A stretch of 16,433 nucleotides of DNA from Oscillospiraceae bacterium (lineage in GTDB: Bacteria; Bacillota_A; Clostridia; Oscillospirales; Oscillospiraceae): positions 1-16,433 of the forward strand of contig JAEDOJ010000012.1 of assembly GCA_016302015.1 (NCBI GenBank), written 5' to 3'. Below, piece by piece: positions 6,940-14,258 of this stretch (positions within the stretch are counted from its first letter, which is position 1; each line of letters starts with the position of its first letter). Both the position numbers and the translations under genes were made by a program. The notes below the pieces were generated by a model. The model ran no database searches. It saw only the letters and a program-made list of their open reading frames with translations, and was not told the origin of the DNA.

Positions 6940-7872
6940 CTATCGACCTTCTTTTTCGAAGATGCCGCCAACGGTTTTGGGGCCTCTCTTGTTCCGTCCG
7001 GCCAGCAGCAGGCTGAGGATCGCCACAATATAGGGCAGAGCCAGCAGCAGCTGATAGGGACAGTTGACGCCCATCGCCTGCAGACGAAGCTGGAAGGCAT
7101 TGATGAAGCCGTAGCCGAAGGAGCCAAGCATCACGTAGGTGGGATGCCAGCCGCACAGCAGGCAGACAGCCAGCGCCAGGAAGCCCCGGCCTGCGGAAAT
7201 TTCAGGAGCAAAGCTGCCGGTAATGCCGCAGACCAGATAAGCGCCGCCCAGACCGGCAAGGAAGCCGGAGAGGATCACCGTACCCCAGCGGTAGCCCACC
7301 ACGTTGATGCCGCAGCTCTGAGCCGCCCGGGGATTTTCACCAAGGGAGCGGGTCTTCAGACCCAGCTTGGTACGGTACAGGACGAAGCCCGCCAGAATGG
7401 AGAGGGCGACGGCCAGATAACCCATGATATCCATGGAGAAGACGGAGCCGCCCAGAATGGGGATCTTGCTCAGCAGGGGGATGGGCAGCTTCTGCAGCAG
7501 CTCAACCTTGGGTCTCTGACCGCTGAGGCCGTAGAGAACCCGGTAGAGATAGGCGGTGAGGCCGGTGGCAAAAATGTTGAACATAAAGCCCACAACCGCC
7601 TGAGGCTGGTTTCTGGAAACGCCTACAAAGGCGATGATCACGGCGGAGAAGGCGCCGATCAGGCCGCCCAGCAAAATTGCGAGGAACAAGGAGGCGGTAA
7701 GCTGATAGATCATCAGGGAGGCCAGTGCGCCAATGAGCATATTGCCCTCCAGGCCAATGTTCATAACGCCGGCACGTTCCGCAATACTTTCGCCCACCGC
7801 AGGGAGCAAAATGGGCACGCCCTGGGTGATGGTAGAAGCAAGGAGCGCAGTAATAAATTCAACATTAAACAT
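6940..7872 (-). CDS. ABC transporter permease, BMP/nucleoside type (second permease)
   Basis: A 310-residue hydrophobic protein with about eight to ten predicted membrane segments, of the branched-chain-amino-acid/ribose permease superfamily found in BMP-type nucleoside importers (YufQ/NupQ-like). Diagnostic stretches are LLPAVGESIAERAGVMNIGL followed by EGNMLIGAL near the N-terminus and the cytoplasmic coupling-loop sequence RTKLGLKTRSLGENPRAAQS. The C-terminus is short and basic (GRNKRGPKTVGGIFEKEGR). It overlaps the upstream permease gene by 8 bp, and its stop lies within the next gene's ribosome binding site. It pairs with the adjacent permease to form the membrane channel. Substrate is assigned only as nucleoside/purine class, from family and context. 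Confidence 0.9.
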   Translation of the reverse strand: MFNVEFITALLASTITQGVPILLPAVGESIAERAGVMNIGLEGNMLIGALASLMIYQLTASLFLAILLGGLIGAFSAVIIAFVGVSRNQPQAVVGFMFNIFATGLTAYLYRVLYGLSGQRPKVELLQKLPIPLLSKIPILGGSVFSMDIMGYLAVALSILAGFVLYRTKLGLKTRSLGENPRAAQSCGINVVGYRWGTVILSGFLAGLGGAYLVCGITGSFAPEISAGRGFLALAVCLLCGWHPTYVMLGSFGYGFINAFQLRLQAMGVNCPYQLLLALPYIVAILSLLLAGRNKRGPKTVGGIFEKEGR

Positions 7873-8968
7873 GAGCGGCCTCCTTCTTTCCTGCCTTCCG
7901 CTTCTTAAGGAACCGGATGGTCTTAAAGCTGAAGCTGGTCAGGATGAACAGAACGATGATGCCCTGAAGAATATCCACCAGCGTAACGGGGACGCCACAG
8001 GCCACCTGCATTTTCTCAGCGCCTGCGTCCAGACCGGCCATCATCACCGCAGCGGCCACAAGACCCACAGGATTCAGGCAGCCGATCAGGGCGACGACCA
8101 TGCCGGTGATGCCCATGCTCTCGCAGATGCCTTCGATCAGACGATACTGAACGCCGAAGATTTCCACAGCGCCGGCCAGACCCGCAAAAGCGCCGGCCAG
8201 AACCATGGAGATAAAGCGGTAGAATTTCACGTTGCAGCCTGCGTACTGGGCTGCCTTGGGGCTTTTGCCCACAATGCGAAGGTTGTAGCCGAAGGTGGTA
8301 TACTTCCGAACGAACCAGTAAATGAGGACGCAGGCCAGAGCGATGAACAGGCCCACATGAGCGCGGGTGCCTTCCCACAGCTTGGGCAGCCGCATGGAGG
8401 CGTCAATGGCAGCGGACTGGGGATTGACGCCGCCGGGCTCCATAATGGGGCCGTGCACCAGATAGGCGATGAGCTGTAAGCAGATGTAGTTGAGCATCAG
8501 GGTGACGATCAGCTCGTTGGAGCCGTAGTAGGCCTTCATAAAGCCTGCGAAGCCGCCCCAGATGGCGCCGAAGAGGGCGCCCACCAGCATACCCACGGGG
8601 ATGGCCCAGGCCCCAAGGCTGGAGCCGAAGGAAGAGGTGGCAAAGAGGATCGCGCCCAGACAGCCGATATAAATCTGGCCTTCGCCGCCCAGGTTGTTGC
8701 AGCCGCCGGTGGCGGCAAAGGCAACGCCCACGCCAACAATAATCAGGGGAATGGATTTGGTAATCACTTCGCCGATGCCCAGCTTTGTGGTATAGGGACG
8801 AATGATCAGGTAGAAATACGCTTCCTTGGGATCGGTGTCAACCAGAGAAACAAAGATTGCGCCGATGAGCAGAGCCGCAAGGATGGACAGGAGGATCAGT
8901 CCAAAGGTACGCAGGCCGCCGAACAGTTCCGATTTGTCCAGACGGGAACGGATTTTACTTTGATTCAT
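7865..8968 (-). CDS. ABC transporter permease, BMP/nucleoside type (first permease)
   Basis: A 367-residue membrane protein of the YufP/NupP-like type. It has a first membrane segment at about residues 22-44 and a periplasmic-side loop (SLVDTDPKEAYFYLI). Typical family motifs are AFAATGGCNNLGGEGQIYIG, YGSNELIVTLMLNYI and the coupling loop TFGYNLRIVGKSPKAAQYAG. I chose the ATG at 8968 because it forms an ATGA overlap with the stop of the ATPase gene, the usual arrangement for coupled subunits. A longer reading from 9136 would only translate the ATPase C-terminus in another frame. It ends 8 bp inside the second permease gene. Together the two permeases and the double ATPase form a complete importer core. 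Confidence 0.9.
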   Translation of the reverse strand: MNQSKIRSRLDKSELFGGLRTFGLILLSILAALLIGAIFVSLVDTDPKEAYFYLIIRPYTTKLGIGEVITKSIPLIIVGVGVAFAATGGCNNLGGEGQIYIGCLGAILFATSSFGSSLGAWAIPVGMLVGALFGAIWGGFAGFMKAYYGSNELIVTLMLNYICLQLIAYLVHGPIMEPGGVNPQSAAIDASMRLPKLWEGTRAHVGLFIALACVLIYWFVRKYTTFGYNLRIVGKSPKAAQYAGCNVKFYRFISMVLAGAFAGLAGAVEIFGVQYRLIEGICESMGITGMVVALIGCLNPVGLVAAAVMMAGLDAGAEKMQVACGVPVTLVDILQGIIVLFILTSFSFKTIRFLKKRKAGKKEAAHV

Positions 8969-10485
8969 TTGCTCACCCCCATCATCATTCTGCCGATCTC
9001 GTAGGCGTCGAAGTCCTTCGGGAAGACCTCGCCTACAATCTGTCCCTTGTGCAGGACAAGAATCCGGTCGGAAATGGAGAACAGCTCTTCCATTTCGCCG
9101 GAGAACAGCATCACGCCGATGCCCTCGTCCCGGCACTTCTGAATGGTCTCACGGATAAACCATGTGGCCTTGATATCCAGACCACGGGTGGGATAGGAAC
9201 AGACCAGAATCTTCGGGTTCTTATCCAGCTCCCGGGCCAGAATAAACTTCTGCATATTGCCGCCGGACAGGTTGCCGATGCGCTGACCGATGCCCGTGGT
9301 TCGGACGTCGTAATCCTCGATGGCCTGCCGGGATTCCTGCTTGATCTTCCGGTAGTTCAGCAGACCCCATTTCTTCGGCGGGTTCATTTTCCGGAGAATC
9401 CAGTTCTGATACAGGGGATCGTCCTTGACGGTGCCCACCGTGATCCGGTCTGCCGGGACGCAGGACACGCCCTTTTCAATAAAGGGAACCGCGCTGGAGG
9501 TGTCCATATCCTCCCCGTCGATGTACAGGTTTCCGCCGGATTTCTGGCGCAGGCCGGTGATGACCTCTGCCAGCTCCGCCTGACCGTTGCCCTCCAGCGC
9601 CGCAATGCCGATGACCTCTCCGGCCTTCAGCTCAAAGCTCACGCCGTTGAGCATATTTGCGCCACGGTCGTCCCTGGCCTGCAAATTCTCCGCCCGCAGC
9701 AGGGGAATTCTCTTCTCCTCCGGGATTTCTTTCTTTGCGAAGGCCGGCGCGTCCACGTTTTCACCGATCATCATCTGGATGATCTTCTGCTTGTCCGCAT
9801 CCTTCGTCATCATCTGACCGCAGACCTTGCCGAGACTCAAAACGGTAATCCGCTGGCTGATTCGCAGAACCTCCTCCAGCTTGTGGCTGATGAAGATCAC
9901 GCTCTTGCCATGGGCAATCAGCTTCTCGATGGTATCAAAGAGGGCGTCAACCTCCTGAGGCGTGGAGAAGGAGGTCGGCTCGTCCAGCACCAGAACATCC
10001 GCGCCGATGTAGAGCAGCTTCAGAATCTCCACACGCTGCTGGGTGGAGATGGACAGCTTTTCGATGGGCGTGTGGACATCCACATCCATGCCGTATTCCC
10101 TGGCCAGCTTGTCCAGCTCCGCTTCGATTTCCTTGTCCTTTTTCAGCTTCCACCAGGGGTCCTTGCCCATAAGGAAGACGTTTTCCGCAGCAGAGTAGAT
10201 GTCAACCAGCATATAATGCTGATGCACCATGCCAATACCGTTGCGAATGGCGTCCTGCGGGGAGCGAATGGTAAGCGGCTGTCCGTTCTTGAACAGCTGA
10301 CCCTCATCCGGCTTGTAAATGCCGTAGAGAATATTCATCAGCGTGGTCTTACCGGCACCGTTTTCGCCAAGCAGGGCGTGAACCTCGCCGGGGTAGATCT
10401 TCAGATCAATGTGGTCGTTGGCGGTAAAATTGCCAAATCGTTTGGTGATGCCCCGAAATTCAATTGCGGGGGTTACTTCAGGCAT
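8965..10485 (-). CDS. ABC transporter ATP-binding protein, tandem ATPase, nucleoside/BMP type
   Basis: A 506-residue protein with two fused ATPase domains, as in the YufO/NupO and sugar-type importers. Domain 1 (about 5-240) has Walker A GENGAGKTT (40-48), a degenerate signature LSISTQQRVEIL (about 144-155), Walker B VLVLDEPTS and switch His201 (ISHKLEEV). Domain 2 (about 260-500) has a degenerate Walker A (ALEGNGQAE), signature LSGGNMQKFILARE and a Walker B ending in CSYPTRGLD that lacks the catalytic Glu. This asymmetry of one good and one weak site is normal for the family. GGAGG lies 7 nt before ATG, and the 2Fe-2S subunit gene ends 28 bp upstream. It powers import of the pathway substrate. 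Confidence 0.92.
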   Translation of the reverse strand: MPEVTPAIEFRGITKRFGNFTANDHIDLKIYPGEVHALLGENGAGKTTLMNILYGIYKPDEGQLFKNGQPLTIRSPQDAIRNGIGMVHQHYMLVDIYSAAENVFLMGKDPWWKLKKDKEIEAELDKLAREYGMDVDVHTPIEKLSISTQQRVEILKLLYIGADVLVLDEPTSFSTPQEVDALFDTIEKLIAHGKSVIFISHKLEEVLRISQRITVLSLGKVCGQMMTKDADKQKIIQMMIGENVDAPAFAKKEIPEEKRIPLLRAENLQARDDRGANMLNGVSFELKAGEVIGIAALEGNGQAELAEVITGLRQKSGGNLYIDGEDMDTSSAVPFIEKGVSCVPADRITVGTVKDDPLYQNWILRKMNPPKKWGLLNYRKIKQESRQAIEDYDVRTTGIGQRIGNLSGGNMQKFILARELDKNPKILVCSYPTRGLDIKATWFIRETIQKCRDEGIGVMLFSGEMEELFSISDRILVLHKGQIVGEVFPKDFDAYEIGRMMMGVSK

Positions 10486-10513
10486 GAATATTCCTCCTTT
10501 TCCCTGTATTTTC

Positions 10514-10984
10514 TCAGTCCGCCTTGGCGGCTGCTTCCACTGCGTTCACGATGGGAACATAGCCGGTGCAGCGGCACAGGTTTCCGGACATTGCCAGACG
10601 GATTTCATCTCTTGTGGGATTGGGGTTATGCAGCAGGAGGCAGTAGGCGCTCATCAGCATTCCCGGCGTGCAGAAGCCGCACTGGACTGCTCCGTGATTC
10701 ACAAAGCATTCCTGCAGCCGCCGTCCGATTTTCAGCTCAGACAGCCCCTCCACCGTTAAAATATCGCTTCCCTCCACCTGTCCCACCAGGGTCAGGCAGG
10801 AGGCACAGGCCTCGCCGTTGATGGCTACGGTGCAGGCGCCGCACTCTCCCACGGCGCAGCCCTCCTTCGTCCCGGTCAGGCGAAGCTCCTCACGGATGAC
10901 ATCCACCAGCCGTGCGGCAGGATCGCAGAAGACGCTGGTGGGTTTTCCGTTGATGGTAAATTGAATTACCCGTTTTTCAGCCAT
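10514..10984 (-). CDS. xdhC: Xanthine dehydrogenase family 2Fe-2S subunit
   Basis: The 156-residue iron-sulfur subunit of a three-subunit molybdenum hydroxylase. The plant-type 2Fe-2S cluster ligands are C43, C48, C51 and C63 (EGCAVGECGACTVAINGEAC), though the last is closer than in many relatives. The helical-domain cluster ligands are C102, C105, C137 and C139 (QCGFCTPGML and GNLCRCTGY). It passes electrons from the molybdenum centre to the FAD subunit. The start follows GAGGTG and overlaps the end of the FAD subunit gene by 8 bp (ATGGCTGA). I use xdhC in the E. coli XdhABC sense, not for the unrelated maturation factor of the same name. Substrate specificity lies in the large subunit. Confidence 0.93.
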   Translation of the reverse strand: MAEKRVIQFTINGKPTSVFCDPAARLVDVIREELRLTGTKEGCAVGECGACTVAINGEACASCLTLVGQVEGSDILTVEGLSELKIGRRLQECFVNHGAVQCGFCTPGMLMSAYCLLLHNPNPTRDEIRLAMSGNLCRCTGYVPIVNAVEAAAKAD

Positions 10985-11840
10985 CTTCCTTCACCTCATA
11001 GATCTGACATAACAGCCGCTGGATCAGCTTCTCGCTCACCGGCTGCTTATACATGGTAGAGGCTCGAACGCCGGCAATTTCCGGCAGCTTTGCGGCCTCC
11101 GCTTTTGCGATACTGCGGAACAGCTCCACAGAGGGCTGTTTCCCTTCCCCCATGGCGTTGATTTCGGGGAACATTCTGGGGCTGGGGAAGGCAGAACCGA
11201 TGGCAATCCGCAGGTCCGCGATCCGTCCCTCCTCCAGCCTGCCCGCCGCACAAACGGTCAGTCTGGAAATGGCGAGGGCTTCCCGGCGGCCCAGCTTGTA
11301 ATAGGTCTGGCGGTAATTGCTTCCCAGCTTCTCCACCACAACCTCCCGGATCAGCTCGCCCTCTTTCAAGGCATTGCGGTAGGGGCCGGTAATGAACTGA
11401 TCCACGGGAAGCTCCCGGCGTCCCTCCGACCCCTCCACCACGATCACGGCCTTCAGCAGCACCAGAGGCGCCAGGGTATCCGCCGCCGGGGAGGCATTGC
11501 CCAGATTTCCGCCGATGGTGCCCCGGTTCCGAATCTGGGGAGAGCCTACAGACCCGCTCCCCTCCGCCAGCACGGGGGCATACCGCCGCACCGGCTCGGA
11601 AGCCGCGATCTCTCTATGGGTGGTCATAGCGCCGATGCGGAGAACGGTTTCCTCCTCCACAATGTAGCGAAGCTCCCGCACCGACGTCAGATCAATGGCT
11701 GCTTTTCCTCTGTAGCACTGACTTTCCCGGTTTTTGACCACCACGTCCGTGCCCCCCGCCAGATAAACGCCCTGATGCTCACGGTGGAGCCGGATGGCCT
11801 CCTCTACGGTTGCCGGTCTGAAAAAATTACTGAAATTCAT
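10977..11840 (-). CDS. xdhB: Xanthine dehydrogenase family FAD-binding subunit
   Basis: A 287-residue FAD-binding subunit, normal length for bacterial XdhB/CoxM-type proteins. FAD pyrophosphate contacts are seen in VYLAGGTDVVVKNR (about residues 25-38) and in SPQIRNRGTIGGNLGNASPA (about 103-122). A CO-dehydrogenase-flavoprotein C-terminal domain follows. It takes electrons from the iron-sulfur subunit and hands them to NAD or another carrier; which one cannot be told here. The ATG at 11840 lies inside the last codons of the molybdenum subunit gene, a 14-bp overlap, with AAGGAGGG nine bases upstream. The three subunits are therefore made as a coupled set in the order Mo, FAD, Fe-S. Confidence 0.92.
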   Translation of the reverse strand: MNFSNFFRPATVEEAIRLHREHQGVYLAGGTDVVVKNRESQCYRGKAAIDLTSVRELRYIVEEETVLRIGAMTTHREIAASEPVRRYAPVLAEGSGSVGSPQIRNRGTIGGNLGNASPAADTLAPLVLLKAVIVVEGSEGRRELPVDQFITGPYRNALKEGELIREVVVEKLGSNYRQTYYKLGRREALAISRLTVCAAGRLEEGRIADLRIAIGSAFPSPRMFPEINAMGEGKQPSVELFRSIAKAEAAKLPEIAGVRASTMYKQPVSEKLIQRLLCQIYEVKEDG

Positions 11841-14121
11841 CCTTCAGTCCCTCCTTGCCACAGAAAAATACGGATTCCAGATCAAAGGGCAGATCATGGA
11901 GTCTGCCAATGCCCCGCAGTGCATGGTTGACTGCACAGGCAACTGCTGCGGCTCCCGGCTCCGTCGCCGGTTCTCCCAGAGATTTGGCTCCGTAAGGCCC
12001 TCTGGGATCGGGATTGTCCACCATAATGGCTTCGTTTTCCCCCACATCCATAAAGCTGGGGATGATATAGTTGTCAAAATTCAGATTTTTGTAGATGCCC
12101 TTCCGGGTGCCGATGTCCTCGGTCAGACCCATGCCCGCACCCATGACCATTCCGCCGTAGACCTGTCCGCAGGCCAGGGTTTCATTGATCACCCGTCCGG
12201 CGTCGTGGGAACCGGCCATCTTGATCACCTTGACCTTGCCCGTGGCCAGATCCACCTCTACCTCGGCGGCGTGGCAGGAATAGGTATAGGACACAAAGGC
12301 TTCTCCGCAGCACTTTTCGTGATCCCACTCCAGAGGGAAGTTCACGAAGGTGCCGTTGGCACAGGGGGTATCACCCACACCGTAGCAAACCGCCACGGCT
12401 TCCGGGAAGGACAACTCCTGTTCCCCGGCCTTTACCCGGTCACCGAAGAAGGAAATCTCCTCCGGCTTCACGCCGTATTTTTCGGCAACAGGCTTTGCGA
12501 TGATCTTTTTGATCTTTTCGGCGGCGTCAATGATGGCATGACCGCCGGTGAAGGTGCCCCGGGAGGCAATGGCTGCGCCGGAGGAAGGCGCGCGGCTGGA
12601 ATCGGCGATGTTCATGGTGATTCGTTCCAGGTCGCAGCCCAGCGCCTCCGCGGCAATCTGCGCCAGGGCGGTACGCAGTCCCTGTCCCTGCTCCGTATAG
12701 CCGCAGGAGACCAGGACGCTGCCGTCCTCCTCCACTTCTATGTAAACACGGGAGACGTCCAGACCCTCAGAGCCGATGCTCACACCCCGGAGGCTGCAGG
12801 CAATTCCCACGCCCCGACGGATCAGACCCTTGTTTTCCCGATTATACTTCTCATATTTTTCATCGTAGCCAATGGCGTTGGCTGCGTTATTCAAAACCTC
12901 CAGCACCGTAACCTTGTGCTTGTCCAGCAACTGACCGGTACCGGAAACATCCCCGGTTCGCAGGGCGTTCTTCCGGCGGAAGTCCAGAGGGGACATCCCC
13001 AGCTTCTCTGCCAGCTCATCCATGGCATTTTCCATGGCGAAAATGGATTGCGGTGTGCCGAAGCCCCGCATGGAGCCGGTGTGGACGTTGTTGGTGGTAA
13101 TGGCCCGGGCGTTGTAAAGCACATTGGGATTCCGGTAAGGTCCCGGCCCCAGATGGGAGGATTTTCCGATGACGCCGCAGGCCCAGTTTGCATAGGAACC
13201 GCTGTCCGCCACCGCCTCGGTATGAAGCGCCTGCAACGTGCCGTCCCGGTTGGCGCCGATGCGGATATGAAACTGAAAAGGATGCCGTTTATAGGACTCC
13301 CGGACGGATTCCTCCCGGGTCAGCACGTATTTTACCGGCCGCCCGGTTCTCAGGGCGATCAGTCCCGCCCGAATTGCCAGCGGCTCTACGCTTTCCAGCT
13401 TGCCGCCGAAGGTGCCGCCCAAGGTGCTCTGCACCACGTCCACCTTCGCCATAGGCAGGTTCAGGGAGCGGCAGACGGAAAGGCGCACCATATAGGGATT
13501 CTGAAGAGACCCGTAGACGGTCAATTTCTTGCTTTCAAAGTTCGGGATGACCACGATCGCTTCCGGTTCAATATACGCATGCTCCACAAACTGGGTGGAG
13601 TAATGGGTGTCTACCACCACATCGCATTCCGCAAGGGCCTTTTCCGCATCACCCTTGCAGGTGCGGCTGGTGGCGACCACATTTCCGGGATAATCATTGG
13701 TAATAATGGTTTCATTATTTTCGGCTTCCTCGGGAGAATACAGGCCGGGAAGCGGGTCGTAGGTGACACGAACCAGCTTTGCGGCCTCCTCGGCGATTTC
13801 CTTGGTCTCCGCCGCCACACAGGCCACCACATCCCCCCAGAACCGGGTCTTGTCATCCGCCAGAATGTACTGATCCAGCATGACCTCTCCGATCACCTTC
13901 AGGCCGGGAATGTCCCTGGCGGTAATCACCGCCGCAACTCCCTCCACAGCTTCTGCCGCAGAGGTGTCAATGGAGACAATCCTTGCGTGAGGGTTCTCGG
14001 CGTACACGCCCTTGGCGTACAGCATTCCCTCAAACCGAAGGTCGGCACCGTATTTCGCTTTCCCGGTGACCTTTTCATATACATCCAGTCGGTTGACGGG
14101 CTTATGAATGGAATGATACAT
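11827..14121 (-). CDS. xdhA: Xanthine dehydrogenase family molybdenum-binding subunit
   Basis: A 764-residue large subunit carrying the molybdopterin cofactor. Landmarks are the N-terminal a/b hammerhead (KVTGKAKYGADL), EHAYIEPEA (180-188), GGTFGGK (235-241), MRGFGTPQ (351-358), YTEQGQG (475-481), and the catalytic Glu E717 in GPYGAKSLGEPATEP. I set the start at 14121, where AAGGAG lies nine bases before ATG. The same frame is open 96 codons further upstream but overlaps the preA-like gene and adds nothing family-like. The residue after GGTFGGK is Leu242, where bovine xanthine oxidase has Glu802, and the Arg880 position aligns with Lys320. Canonical xanthine specificity is therefore doubtful. 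SsnA and YgeY neighbours suggest a selenium-containing hydroxylase. No cofactor-maturation genes are in the window. Confidence 0.92.
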   Translation of the reverse strand: MYHSIHKPVNRLDVYEKVTGKAKYGADLRFEGMLYAKGVYAENPHARIVSIDTSAAEAVEGVAAVITARDIPGLKVIGEVMLDQYILADDKTRFWGDVVACVAAETKEIAEEAAKLVRVTYDPLPGLYSPEEAENNETIITNDYPGNVVATSRTCKGDAEKALAECDVVVDTHYSTQFVEHAYIEPEAIVVIPNFESKKLTVYGSLQNPYMVRLSVCRSLNLPMAKVDVVQSTLGGTFGGKLESVEPLAIRAGLIALRTGRPVKYVLTREESVRESYKRHPFQFHIRIGANRDGTLQALHTEAVADSGSYANWACGVIGKSSHLGPGPYRNPNVLYNARAITTNNVHTGSMRGFGTPQSIFAMENAMDELAEKLGMSPLDFRRKNALRTGDVSGTGQLLDKHKVTVLEVLNNAANAIGYDEKYEKYNRENKGLIRRGVGIACSLRGVSIGSEGLDVSRVYIEVEEDGSVLVSCGYTEQGQGLRTALAQIAAEALGCDLERITMNIADSSRAPSSGAAIASRGTFTGGHAIIDAAEKIKKIIAKPVAEKYGVKPEEISFFGDRVKAGEQELSFPEAVAVCYGVGDTPCANGTFVNFPLEWDHEKCCGEAFVSYTYSCHAAEVEVDLATGKVKVIKMAGSHDAGRVINETLACGQVYGGMVMGAGMGLTEDIGTRKGIYKNLNFDNYIIPSFMDVGENEAIMVDNPDPRGPYGAKSLGEPATEPGAAAVACAVNHALRGIGRLHDLPFDLESVFFCGKEGLKDEFQ

Positions 14122-14177
14122 GGCTCTGTTCTCCTTTTTCATCCGATCCTGAATGTCCCTCTGTGAAAAAGAGGAGC

Positions 14178-14220
14178 GACATTGGGAACACCGCTGGAGT
14201 GTGGCGATGTCCCCAATGTC
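14178..14220 (-). promoter_or_regulatory. Imperfect 15-bp hairpin between preA-like and Mo-subunit genes
   Basis: GACATTGGG (14178-14186) pairs with CCCAATGTC (14212-14220). After one mismatch ACA pairs with TGT, and after another CGC pairs with GCG, leaving a 9-nt loop. On the minus strand a CTCTTTTTC tract begins about 6 nt past the stem, so it could act as a leaky terminator or a processing site lowering expression of the genes after preA. The remaining intergenic sequence (14122-14258) holds the Mo-subunit ribosome binding site and nothing else I recognise. Confidence 0.6.
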
Positions 14221-14258
14221 TGAGGAACATGGAGTGAAGTCAATGAAAAAACTTGCAA

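Noticed and set aside
8969..9136. N-terminal extension of the first permease to 9136
   Set aside because: The extension lies wholly within the ATPase C-terminus in another frame. The ATG at 8968 forms an ATGA overlap and starts a normal permease.
11794..14166. Very long open frame on the plus strand (about 790 codons) opposite the molybdenum subunit gene
   Set aside because: It mirrors the codon structure of the real minus-strand gene. It has no recognisable domains, no ribosome binding site and implausible composition. Similar antisense frames at 1684-3534 and 9049-10821 are rejected for the same reason.
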